A stretch of DNA of 12,806 nucleotides from Elusimicrobia bacterium RBG_16_66_12 (GTDB taxonomy: Bacteria > Elusimicrobiota > Elusimicrobia > UBA1565 > UBA9628), in assembly GCA_001800005.1 (NCBI GenBank), contig MGUL01000128.1, positions 422-13,227 of the forward strand, read 5' to 3'. Every line of letters starts with the position of its first letter. Within the stretch, counting starts at the first letter, position 1. Under the pieces are notes generated by a model that was not told where the DNA came from, did not search any database, and saw only the letters and a list, made by a program, of their open reading frames with translations. The translations under genes were made by a program, and so were the position numbers. Shown one piece after another: positions 5,923 through 12,806 of the stretch.

Positions 5923-7332
5923 ATGGCCCTGACGCCCGAGGACCTCGCGGCCCTTCGGCGGCAGTGGCGCCTGAGCCGCGCGGTCGCCGTGCCGCTGTCG
6001 TTGTTCGTGGCGGCGACCGCGCGGTTGCGTTTCTGGTACCGCCTGCCCGGCGATATCGGCCGCATCCGCGCCGAGATCTGGGAGAAACTCGACCGCCACG
6101 ACGGCCCCGTCATCTGGGCCGCCAACCACCTGACCCTGATCGACTCGTTTTTGGTCTACTGGGCGGTGTTCCCGATGTCGCGGGTCCTCGAGGACAGGCG
6201 CCTCCCCTGGTCCACGCCGGAGTACACGAACTACTACAAGCTCGGCGGCCCCCTCAAGAGCGCCTTCATCCGCGCCCTCCTGTACGCCTGCCGCTGCATC
6301 CCCTTCCTGCGCGGCGGCGAGGACGCCCAGTCCGAGGCCTGGCGCCAGAAGGCCTTCGACAAGTGCGTCTGGATCCTGCGCGAAGGCGGCTCGGTCTTCG
6401 TCTACCCGGAGGCGGGGCGGTCGCGCTCGGGCTGGCTCGAGGCCAAGCGCCCCAAGGACTTCCTCGGGAAGCTCGCGCTGGAGGTCCCTTCCGCGAAGTT
6501 CCTCTGCGTCTACCTGCGTGCCGAGGGCCAGCTCGCCGCGACCGTCCGTCCGCCGGACGGCGACCGCTTCCGGATGGTCTGCGACCTGATCGACGGAGCG
6601 CTCCCCGGCGAGACCAACCCCCGCCAGATCAGCCGGCGCCTGTTCGACCGCCTGGCCGAGCTGCAGCTGGAGTGGTGGAAGGGCTCGGCCCTGTCCAGGA
6701 ACTGCGGGGGCAACGACGTGGTGGACCTGAAGGCCCCGCTGCTGCGCGAACACTTCACCGACGACCTCGCGGACGCCGACTGCGAGTGGCTGGAGCGCCA
6801 CCTGACCGCGAAGGAACTCGCCTCCCTCCGGGCGCGGAGGCCCGAGGACTTCTTTAGGGCCTTCTGGAGCTTCTTCTGCGCGAAGGAAGCGGCCCACAAG
6901 GCCTTGGCGCGCGCCGGGCTCGTCGTGCCGCATGCCGCGTTCCGCGAGATCGAGGTGGACCTCTTCCGCCGCAAGGCCGCACACGTCTCCTCGGGCCTCC
7001 AGCTCGACCTGCGCTTCACCGACGAGGATCAGGACAAGCTGCACTGCGTCTGCGTGCTGCGCGGCGGCTTCATCGGCGATTCGGAGTCGGAAGGCGACGT
7101 GCTCTGGAAGGTCGCCGAGGTCCCGCCCGGCGTCTCTGCCGGATCCTTCGCGCGCGAGCTGGCCCTCGACTTCGTCGCGGAGTCCAACGACGAGATCGGC
7201 CGCGCGAGCGCGCTGGCCCTCTCCGAGGAAGGCGGCCTGCCGACGGTCCTCTGGCGCGGCGAACCGCGGGACTGGAGCCTTTCGCTGTCCCACTCGGGAC
7301 GCTTCGCGGCCTGTTCGTTCATGATCTCATAG
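5923..7332 (+). CDS. Fusion: PlsC-type acyltransferase + AcpS-like 4'-phosphopantetheinyl transferase
   Basis: A 469-residue two-domain protein. Residues about 1-245 are a glycerophosphate/lysophospholipid-type acyltransferase: NHLTLID (68-74) gives the H-x4-D motif with His69 and Asp74, and VYPEAGRSRSG (160-170) is the equivalent of the FPEGTRS substrate-binding motif. A hydrophobic segment at 19-34 could associate with the membrane. Residues about 260-469 match AcpS-like phosphopantetheinyl transferases in motif order: GNDVVDLKA (263-271, Mg-binding Asp), FCAKEAAHKAL (318-328, Mg-binding Glu322), and a final LSLSHSGRFAACSF (453-466). The second domain would attach phosphopantetheine to an acyl carrier protein; the first would move an acyl chain from thioester to an alcohol or lysolipid. 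It starts one base after the helical-protein stop and lies before FabD. Both domains are complete and in one frame with no sign of frameshift. The fusion is unusual to my knowledge. Confidence 0.8.
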   Translation: MALTPEDLAALRRQWRLSRAVAVPLSLFVAATARLRFWYRLPGDIGRIRAEIWEKLDRHDGPVIWAANHLTLIDSFLVYWAVFPMSRVLEDRRLPWSTPEYTNYYKLGGPLKSAFIRALLYACRCIPFLRGGEDAQSEAWRQKAFDKCVWILREGGSVFVYPEAGRSRSGWLEAKRPKDFLGKLALEVPSAKFLCVYLRAEGQLAATVRPPDGDRFRMVCDLIDGALPGETNPRQISRRLFDRLAELQLEWWKGSALSRNCGGNDVVDLKAPLLREHFTDDLADADCEWLERHLTAKELASLRARRPEDFFRAFWSFFCAKEAAHKALARAGLVVPHAAFREIEVDLFRRKAAHVSSGLQLDLRFTDEDQDKLHCVCVLRGGFIGDSESEGDVLWKVAEVPPGVSAGSFARELALDFVAESNDEIGRASALALSEEGGLPTVLWRGEPRDWSLSLSHSGRFAACSFMIS

Positions 7333-7339
7333 GGAGCCC

Positions 7340-8284
7340 GTGACCAAGAAAATTTGCGTGCTGTTCGCCGGCCAGTCCATCCAAGAGACGGGCATGGGAA
7401 TCGAACTCCTCAAGATCGCCTCCGCCCGCGCCGCGCTCGAACGCCTGAAGCCCTTCCTGGGCGCCGACCTCGAAGAGCTCCTCACCACGGCCCCGGAAGA
7501 AGCCCTCGCGCGCACCGCGAACTCCCAGCGCGCGATCCACGCCAGCCATGTCGCGCATTGGCTGGCCTATAAAGCCGTCCACCCCGGCGTGAGGCTCGAC
7601 GGCGCCATCGGACACTCGATGGGCGTCGTCGCCGCCCTCGTCGCCGCCGAGGCCCTGAGCGTCGAGGACTCGGGCCGCTTCATCGCCGCGCGCGCCCGGG
7701 CCTTCGCCGAATGCTGCGCGGGCTTCGGCGAGCCGATGGGCCTGGCCGCGGTCAGCGCGGAGGACTTCAACGACGTCGCCGAATCGGCGGCCGAAGTCCC
7801 CGGCGTCTCGGTCGCCCTCTGGAACACCGTCGGACGCGGGACGTTGGGCGGTACGATGGCCGCGCTCGAGGCCTACGCGAGCAAGGCGGCGTCCGAGGAT
7901 TGGCCGGTCAAGATCAAGCTCCTCAAGGTGGAAGGCCCCTACCACACCGCGGCGTTCGAGCCCGCGAAGGCGGCCCTGCGCGAGGTCCTCGAGACCATCC
8001 CGGTCCGCGCGCCTCAGGCGCCGGTCTTCATGGGCGCCTCCGGGAAGGCCGAGACGGATCCCGGCAGGATCAAGGAGCTCCTCGTCGCGCAGGCCTCGGC
8101 CCGCGAGCTCCACCTGCAGGCCGTGCGCGCCGCCTACGCCGCCGGCTGCCGCGATTTTCTAGAGGTCTCCTTCAAGCCCCAGCCTGTGACCTGGCTCGGC
8201 GAGCAGTTGGTGGACGCCGAGGGCGCCAAGCTCCCGGGCGTCAACGCGCGGGCCGTGACGACCGCCGAACTCGCCTCCGCCTGA
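7340..8284 (+). CDS. fabD: Malonyl-CoA:ACP transacylase (FabD-like)
   Basis: A 314-residue acyltransferase-fold protein. FAGQSIQETGMG (9-20) corresponds to the FPGQGSQ start of FabD. Gln63, nucleophile Ser93 in GHSMG, Arg118 and His202 in GPYHTAAFEPA align with E. coli FabD Gln63, Ser92, Arg117 and His201, so malonyl rather than acetyl specificity is likely because the carboxylate-binding Arg is retained. The usual GHSxGE reads GHSMGVV here, with Val in place of Glu. The start is GTG at 7340, eight bases after the fusion gene's stop, with GGGAG at 7332-7336 only three bases upstream, so initiation may be weak or coupled. No ATG near the N-terminus keeps the FAGQ motif. It is the last gene of the fatty-acid string; nothing like an intrinsic terminator follows. 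Confidence 0.87.
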   Translation: MTKKICVLFAGQSIQETGMGIELLKIASARAALERLKPFLGADLEELLTTAPEEALARTANSQRAIHASHVAHWLAYKAVHPGVRLDGAIGHSMGVVAALVAAEALSVEDSGRFIAARARAFAECCAGFGEPMGLAAVSAEDFNDVAESAAEVPGVSVALWNTVGRGTLGGTMAALEAYASKAASEDWPVKIKLLKVEGPYHTAAFEPAKAALREVLETIPVRAPQAPVFMGASGKAETDPGRIKELLVAQASARELHLQAVRAAYAAGCRDFLEVSFKPQPVTWLGEQLVDAEGAKLPGVNARAVTTAELASA

Positions 8285-8329
8285 TCCGCGCGCCGGGACG
8301 GACAGCCCCTGGGAAAAACCGGGAACCCC

Positions 8330-8338
8330 TGCTATACT
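8330..8338 (+). promoter_or_regulatory. Extended -10 promoter for the exported protein gene
   Basis: TGCTATACT is a TGn extension plus TATACT (5/6 to TATAAT). No convincing -35 is seen 16-18 bp upstream. A transcription start near 8345 would give a short leader containing the ribosome binding site at 8351-8356. It implies that the surface protein is transcribed separately from the FabD gene that ends 45 bases upstream. Confidence 0.5.
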
Positions 8339-8350
8339 GGCCTGGCGGCA

Positions 8351-8356
8351 GGAGGG
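8351..8356 (+). promoter_or_regulatory. Ribosome binding site deciding the start at 8362
   Basis: GGAGGG lies five bases before ATG 8362, good spacing for the frame that gives a basic N-terminus and a hydrophobic export segment. The ATG at 8357 abuts the site, is in another frame and is ignored. Confidence 0.6.
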
Positions 8357-8361
8357 ATGCG

Positions 8362-8850
8362 ATGCCCAGGGATATCCGCGTACGCGTGGAGCTGCGCATA
8401 GGCCCGTTTTCTTCGCGGGCCGGACTCATCGGACTGCTGCTGCTCGGCTGCGCTGGAGAGCTGGGATCGGAGTCTGTGAGCCTGACGACGTACTACCCAG
8501 CCCCCTCGGGCGTCTACACCCAGATGATCACGACGCAAAACACCTATCTCGCCAGGGACGGCGGCAAAGTGGGCGTCGGAACGGCGACGCCCCAGACTAA
8601 ACTGGATGTGGTCGGGGACGTCAACGTCTCGGGGAATCTCTACGGCAACGGCGTACGCGGGATGATTTTCGGCGGGGCCTATGAATACTACTGCAACGGC
8701 AACTCAGGCTCATGTCCATGCGCGAGCGGAGGGACCAGGGTCAGCAACCCGCTGACAGGAGCCGCGTCCTGCCCGACCGGCTACTCGAACGTCCAGTACT
8801 GGTTTTTCGACAGCCTCAACTCGAACTGCCTCGTCTTGTGCTACCGGTAA
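8362..8850 (+). CDS. Exported cysteine-rich protein with LTTYYPAPSGVY segment
   Basis: A 162-residue protein. The basic N-terminus (residues 1-19) is followed by a hydrophobic core, AGLIGLLLLGCAG, which ends in LLGC. This resembles a lipobox, although Leu at -2 is not canonical, so it may be a lipoprotein or be cut by ordinary signal peptidase. LTTYYPAPSGVYTQM, NTYLARDGGKVGVG and TPQTKLDVVGDVNVSGNLYGNG follow, a pattern I recall at the start of many surface or tail-fibre-like proteins of Elusimicrobiota and Omnitrophota. The C-terminal half is rich in aromatic residues and has six Cys (for example SCPCASGG and the end NCLVLCYR), suggesting disulfides after export. NPLTGAASCPTGYS resembles pilus-tip or shufflon-type C-terminal domains, a weak similarity. 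It has its own promoter and ribosome binding site and no evident link to either neighbour. Exact function unknown. Confidence 0.72.
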   Translation: MPRDIRVRVELRIGPFSSRAGLIGLLLLGCAGELGSESVSLTTYYPAPSGVYTQMITTQNTYLARDGGKVGVGTATPQTKLDVVGDVNVSGNLYGNGVRGMIFGGAYEYYCNGNSGSCPCASGGTRVSNPLTGAASCPTGYSNVQYWFFDSLNSNCLVLCYR

Positions 8851-8911
8851 GCCCCGCTCAGGCTCCCTCGGCGTTTGAGAAGTCCGCGTAGAGGGCGCAA
8901 GGCCGTCGGTA

Positions 8912-8920
8912 TGATACAAT
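8912..8920 (+). promoter_or_regulatory. Extended -10 promoter for the aminotransferase operon
   Basis: TGATACAAT is a perfect TGn extension plus TACAAT (5/6 to TATAAT). No -35 is seen at the right distance. The hexamer ends seven bases before GTG 8928, the same spacing as at the FabI-like gene, and no Shine-Dalgarno is present, so a leaderless transcript beginning at or next to the GTG is the simplest reading. Confidence 0.5.
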
Positions 8921-8927
8921 GCGCGCT

Positions 8928-10271
8928 GTGAGCCCGGCGCGCCGCTACCCCGAGACCGGCGTCTTCTATCGCGCACTCGACCGCGAGTTCCCCCTGGTCG
9001 TGCGCGGGGAGGGCTGCTGGCTCATCGACGACAAGGGCCGCCGCTACCTGGACGCCTGCGGCGGCGCGTACGTCGCCAACCTGGGGCACGGCGAAAGCGC
9101 GGTCGCCGACGCGGTCGCCGAGCAGGTCCGGAAGATCGCCTACGTCAACGGGACCGCCTTCACCAACGAGCCCGTCGAAGCCTTGGCGGAGGAACTGCGC
9201 ACCCTCTCCCCGAAGGGGCTGGACTTCTCCTATTTCCTCTCCTCCGGGTCCGAGGCCGTCGAAGCCGCGCTGAAGCTCGCCCGCCAATACCAGGTGGAGA
9301 GCGGCAAGCCCGGCAAGCACAAGATCATCGCCCGCGCGCCGGGCTACCACGGCAACACCCTCCTCGCGCTTTCAGCGTCCGCGCGCGAGCACTACAAGAA
9401 ATTCTACGGTCCTTGGCTCGTCCCCGTCACGATGATCCCGGCGCCGTACGGCTACCGCTGCGAGCCCGATTCTCCGGCCATGACGGGAGATGCCCTCGAA
9501 GAAGCCATCTTGAAAGAAGGTCCCGAGACGGTGGCGGCTTTCATCGCCGAGCCCGTCGGCGGATCGTCGACCGGCGGCTCCGTCCCGCCGCCGAGTTATT
9601 TCAAGCGGGTCAAAGCGATATGTGACAAGTATGGCGTGTTATTGATCGCCGACGAGGTCCTCACCGGCGCGGGACGCACCGGCAAGTGGGCCGCGATGGA
9701 GCACTTCGGCGTCGCGCCCGACATCATGACGATGGGCAAGGGCCTCTCGGGAGGCTATGTCCCGCTCTCCGCGGTGATCACCTCCAAAAAGATCATCGAA
9801 CCCATCGCCAAGGGCTCCGGAGCGTTCAAGCACGCACAGACCTTCTCGCACTCTCCCGTCATCTGCGCCGCGGGCTTGGCCGCCGTCCGTCACATAAAAA
9901 AACACAACCTCGTCGAACGTTCTGCTCAGATGGGCGCCGTGCTGCACCGCAAACTCGCCTCTCTCGCTGAGTTGCCATCCGTCGGAGATATCCGCGGCCT
10001 CGGACTTTTGGCGGGGATAGAGTTCGTCTCCGACAAAAAGACCAAATCCCCCTTCCCCCGCCAAATGCGCTTCGCCGAGACGTTCGCCGCGGCCGCGCAG
10101 GAGGCCGGGCTCATCGTCTGGCCCAGCGTCGGCCACGCCGACGGCGCCGACGGCGACCTCGTAATGGTGGCTCCCCCTTTCGTCATCACCGAAGGCGAGA
10201 TCGATCAGATCGCCTCGCGCTTCAAGACCGCACTCGACAAGACCCTGGAGGCCTGCCATGTCCACCGCTAG
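8928..10271 (+). CDS. Class III PLP-dependent aminotransferase
   Basis: A 447-residue fold-type I aminotransferase of class III. Seen in order: LDACGGAYVANLGHGE near the N-terminus, the phosphate-binding SSGSEAVEAALKLAR, GYHGNTLLALSAS, AAFIAEPVGG, the PLP-ring Asp in LIADEVLTGAGRTG (Asp242) and the Schiff-base Lys in TMGKGLSGGYVPLSA (Lys271). Members move an amino group from an omega-amino acid or amine to a keto acid; the substrate is not readable here. GTG 8928 is chosen because the in-frame ATG at 8919 overlaps the -10 hexamer and could not be transcribed from that promoter; using 8919 adds three residues (450 aa). It overlaps the following dehydrogenase gene by 14 bases, so the two are translated together, and the dehydrogenase could oxidise the aldehyde formed. 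Confidence 0.88.
   Translation: MSPARRYPETGVFYRALDREFPLVVRGEGCWLIDDKGRRYLDACGGAYVANLGHGESAVADAVAEQVRKIAYVNGTAFTNEPVEALAEELRTLSPKGLDFSYFLSSGSEAVEAALKLARQYQVESGKPGKHKIIARAPGYHGNTLLALSASAREHYKKFYGPWLVPVTMIPAPYGYRCEPDSPAMTGDALEEAILKEGPETVAAFIAEPVGGSSTGGSVPPPSYFKRVKAICDKYGVLLIADEVLTGAGRTGKWAAMEHFGVAPDIMTMGKGLSGGYVPLSAVITSKKIIEPIAKGSGAFKHAQTFSHSPVICAAGLAAVRHIKKHNLVERSAQMGAVLHRKLASLAELPSVGDIRGLGLLAGIEFVSDKKTKSPFPRQMRFAETFAAAAQEAGLIVWPSVGHADGADGDLVMVAPPFVITEGEIDQIASRFKTALDKTLEACHVHR
10247..10251 (+). promoter_or_regulatory. Ribosome binding site of the aldehyde dehydrogenase gene
   Basis: GGAGG six bases before ATG 10258, located inside the end of the aminotransferase gene. It supports the start that creates the 14-base overlap. 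Confidence 0.6.
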
Positions 10272-11832
10272 CGCCGCTCCGTTCAAGATCACCTACTCGT
10301 CCGCCGACGCGGACCTCTCGCAGTTCCACAAGGACTTCGACGCGGCGCTGAAGCTGGTGCGCTCCAAGGCCGGTCAGCTGCACCCTCTCTGGATCGACTA
10401 CAAGGCCGTGACCTCCCCCTCCGAGCCCCTGCCCGACCACTCGCCCATCGACGGCTCGCTCCTGAACAAATTCGCCGCCGCGACCCCCGAGCAGGTCGAC
10501 CTGGCCTGTCGCTCGGCCAAGAAGGCGCAGAAGCCCTGGGGCGCCCTGCCGTGGCAGAAGCGCGTCGAGACCATGCGCAAGGCCGCCGCGCTCATCCGCG
10601 AGCGCAAGTACGAGATCGGCGCGGTGATGAGCCTCGAGGTCGGCAAGAGCCGCATGGAAGCGATGGGCGACGCCGAGGAGTCGGCCGACCTCATCGAGTA
10701 CTACGCGAAGATGGTCTCGGACAACAACGGCTACGTGGTGCCGCTGGGCAAGCTCTCCCCCAATGAGAACACCCGCTCAGTCCTGCGGCCCTTCGGGGTG
10801 TTCGTCTGCATCGCGCCCTTCAACTTCCCGATGGCTCTGTCGACCGGGATGTCCTCGGCCGCCTTGCTCGCCGGCAACACGGTGGTCTACAAGCCCGCGC
10901 AGGACACCCCCTGGACCGGGCTGATGCTCTATGAAGTCTACCGCGACGCGGGCGTGCCCGTCGGGGCCTTCCACTTCATCACCGGCAAGGGCTCGGTCAT
11001 CGGCGACACCTTCTGGAAGCACCCGTGCGTGGACGGCATCGTCTTCACCGGCTCCAAGGAGATCGGCATGAAGATGGTCAAGGAGTTCTCCGTCAACTGG
11101 CCCAAGCCCGCGCTGATGGAACTGGGCGGCAAGAACCCGACCTACGTCTCCGAGACCGCGGACCTCGACATGGCGGCGGAAGGCGTGATGCGCTCGGCCT
11201 TCGGGCTGCAGGGGCAGAAGTGCTCCGCGTGCTCGCGCGTCTACGTCCACGAAAAGGTCTACGACGCCTATGTGGCCAAGCTCGTCGAGAAGACCAAGGC
11301 GATCAAGTGCGGCGACCCGACGGAGAAGGACGTGTTCTTCGGTCCCGTCGTCAACGCCCGGGCCGTGAAGACATTTGAAGAGGCGATCGTCTCGGCCAAG
11401 AAAGGCGGCAAGGTCCTCGTCGGCGGAGAACGGATGAAGGGCGGGATCTTCGACAAGGGGCAGTTCGTGGCCCCGACCATCGTCGAACTCCCCCTCGACC
11501 ATGAGATCTTTATGCGTGAGCTCTTCGTCCCCATCCTCGCGATCGGGAAAGTGAAGAACATGGACCAGGCCATCGCCGAGGGCAACCGGGCCGAGTACGG
11601 CCTGACCGCCGGCATCTTCACCGCGAAGAAGGACGAGATCCAAAAGTTCTTCGACGAGATCGAGTCCGGGGTGTGTTATGCGAACCGCCGCACGGGCGCC
11701 ACCACCGGCGCGTGGCCGGGCGTGCAGTCCTTCTGCGGATGGAAAGGCTCGGGCTCGACGGGCAAGGGCGGCTGCGGCCCCTACTACGTCACGCAGTTCA
11801 TGCGCGAGCAGTCGCGCACCATCATGGAGTAA
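10258..11832 (+). CDS. pruA: Aldehyde dehydrogenase, L-glutamate gamma-semialdehyde (P5C) dehydrogenase-like
   Basis: A 524-residue NAD(P)-dependent aldehyde dehydrogenase, close to the length of P5C dehydrogenases such as RocA (about 515). Catalytic residues are visible: Asn189 in APFNFP, Lys212 in YKPAQDTP, Glu288 in LMELGGKNP and nucleophile Cys322 in GLQGQKCSACSR. The GQKCSACSR context is typical of P5C dehydrogenases and is the main reason for this call over a generic aldehyde dehydrogenase. The C-terminal part contains NRRTGATTGAWPGVQSF and KGSGSTGKGG. Expected reaction: glutamate semialdehyde to glutamate, the last step of proline or ornithine breakdown. It overlaps one aminotransferase gene and is followed three bases after its stop by another, which fits oxidation of an aldehyde made by transamination. 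No proline dehydrogenase domain is fused. Substrate could be another semialdehyde, for example aminoadipate semialdehyde. Confidence 0.75.
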   Translation: MSTASAAPFKITYSSADADLSQFHKDFDAALKLVRSKAGQLHPLWIDYKAVTSPSEPLPDHSPIDGSLLNKFAAATPEQVDLACRSAKKAQKPWGALPWQKRVETMRKAAALIRERKYEIGAVMSLEVGKSRMEAMGDAEESADLIEYYAKMVSDNNGYVVPLGKLSPNENTRSVLRPFGVFVCIAPFNFPMALSTGMSSAALLAGNTVVYKPAQDTPWTGLMLYEVYRDAGVPVGAFHFITGKGSVIGDTFWKHPCVDGIVFTGSKEIGMKMVKEFSVNWPKPALMELGGKNPTYVSETADLDMAAEGVMRSAFGLQGQKCSACSRVYVHEKVYDAYVAKLVEKTKAIKCGDPTEKDVFFGPVVNARAVKTFEEAIVSAKKGGKVLVGGERMKGGIFDKGQFVAPTIVELPLDHEIFMRELFVPILAIGKVKNMDQAIAEGNRAEYGLTAGIFTAKKDEIQKFFDEIESGVCYANRRTGATTGAWPGVQSFCGWKGSGSTGKGGCGPYYVTQFMREQSRTIME

Positions 11833-11835
11833 GAC

Positions 11836-12806
<971 letters not shown>

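Noticed and set aside
8306..8331. Direct repeat CCCCTG, 20 bp apart, just before the -10 of the exported protein gene
   Set aside because: Six bases of C-rich sequence recur easily in this composition; there is no further symmetry or third copy to support an operator.
7711..8361. In-frame extension of the exported protein back into the FabD gene
   Set aside because: The extension is Arg/Gly-rich shadow sequence, while ATG 8362 has a ribosome binding site, a promoter and a signal-peptide-like N-terminus.
8851..8911. CCCTC (8865-8869) and GAGGG (8891-8895) as a terminator stem after the exported protein gene
   Set aside because: A five-base stem with a 21-base loop and no T-run is not credible.

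Overview
The window is a densely coded, strongly GC-rich bacterial segment with every recognisable gene on the + strand. The exported protein at 8362-8850 carries an LTTYYPAPSGVY segment followed by a VGVGTATPQTKLDV repeat-like stretch. From memory, that combination is typical of surface proteins of Elusimicrobiota and Omnitrophota. With the high GC I lean towards an Elusimicrobiota-type genome, but this is inference and no phylogenetic marker gene is present.

Region 1 (1-8284) is a lipid or polyketide biosynthesis locus. It opens with the C-terminal half of a type III polyketide synthase, cut by the window edge. After a 71-base gap with a candidate FNR/CRP-type palindrome and an extended -10 promoter comes a tightly packed gene string: an atypical FabI-like enoyl reductase, a KAS III (FabH-like) synthase, a FabG ketoreductase, a FabZ-like dehydratase, a KAS II (FabF-like) synthase, an unrecognised 300-residue helical protein, a PlsC-type acyltransferase fused to an AcpS-like phosphopantetheinyl transferase, and a FabD-like malonyl transferase. 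Starts and stops overlap at three junctions. Together these supply priming, elongation, full reduction, carrier activation and acyl transfer: a nearly complete type II fatty-acid synthase. No acyl carrier protein is visible. The simplest reading is that the string makes a dedicated acyl chain, possibly as starter for the neighbouring type III PKS (alkylresorcinol or alkylpyrone type lipids). A divergent housekeeping fatty-acid operon is the alternative.

Region 2 (about 8285-8918) holds one short exported, cysteine-rich protein with its own promoter and ribosome binding site.

Region 3 (8928 to the right edge) is an amino-acid catabolic operon: a class III aminotransferase, a glutamate-semialdehyde (P5C) dehydrogenase-like aldehyde dehydrogenase, and a second class III aminotransferase of the ornithine/GABA type that runs off the window. 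An ornithine (or other omega-amino acid) to semialdehyde to carboxylate route fits this set.

Four candidate promoters share a TAnAAT/TATACT -10, three of them with a TGn extension. Two lie at identical spacing to start codons that lack a Shine-Dalgarno, suggesting leaderless transcripts. No tRNA, rRNA, CRISPR, insertion sequence or clear intrinsic terminator was seen, and there is no gene-free stretch longer than about 80 bases.
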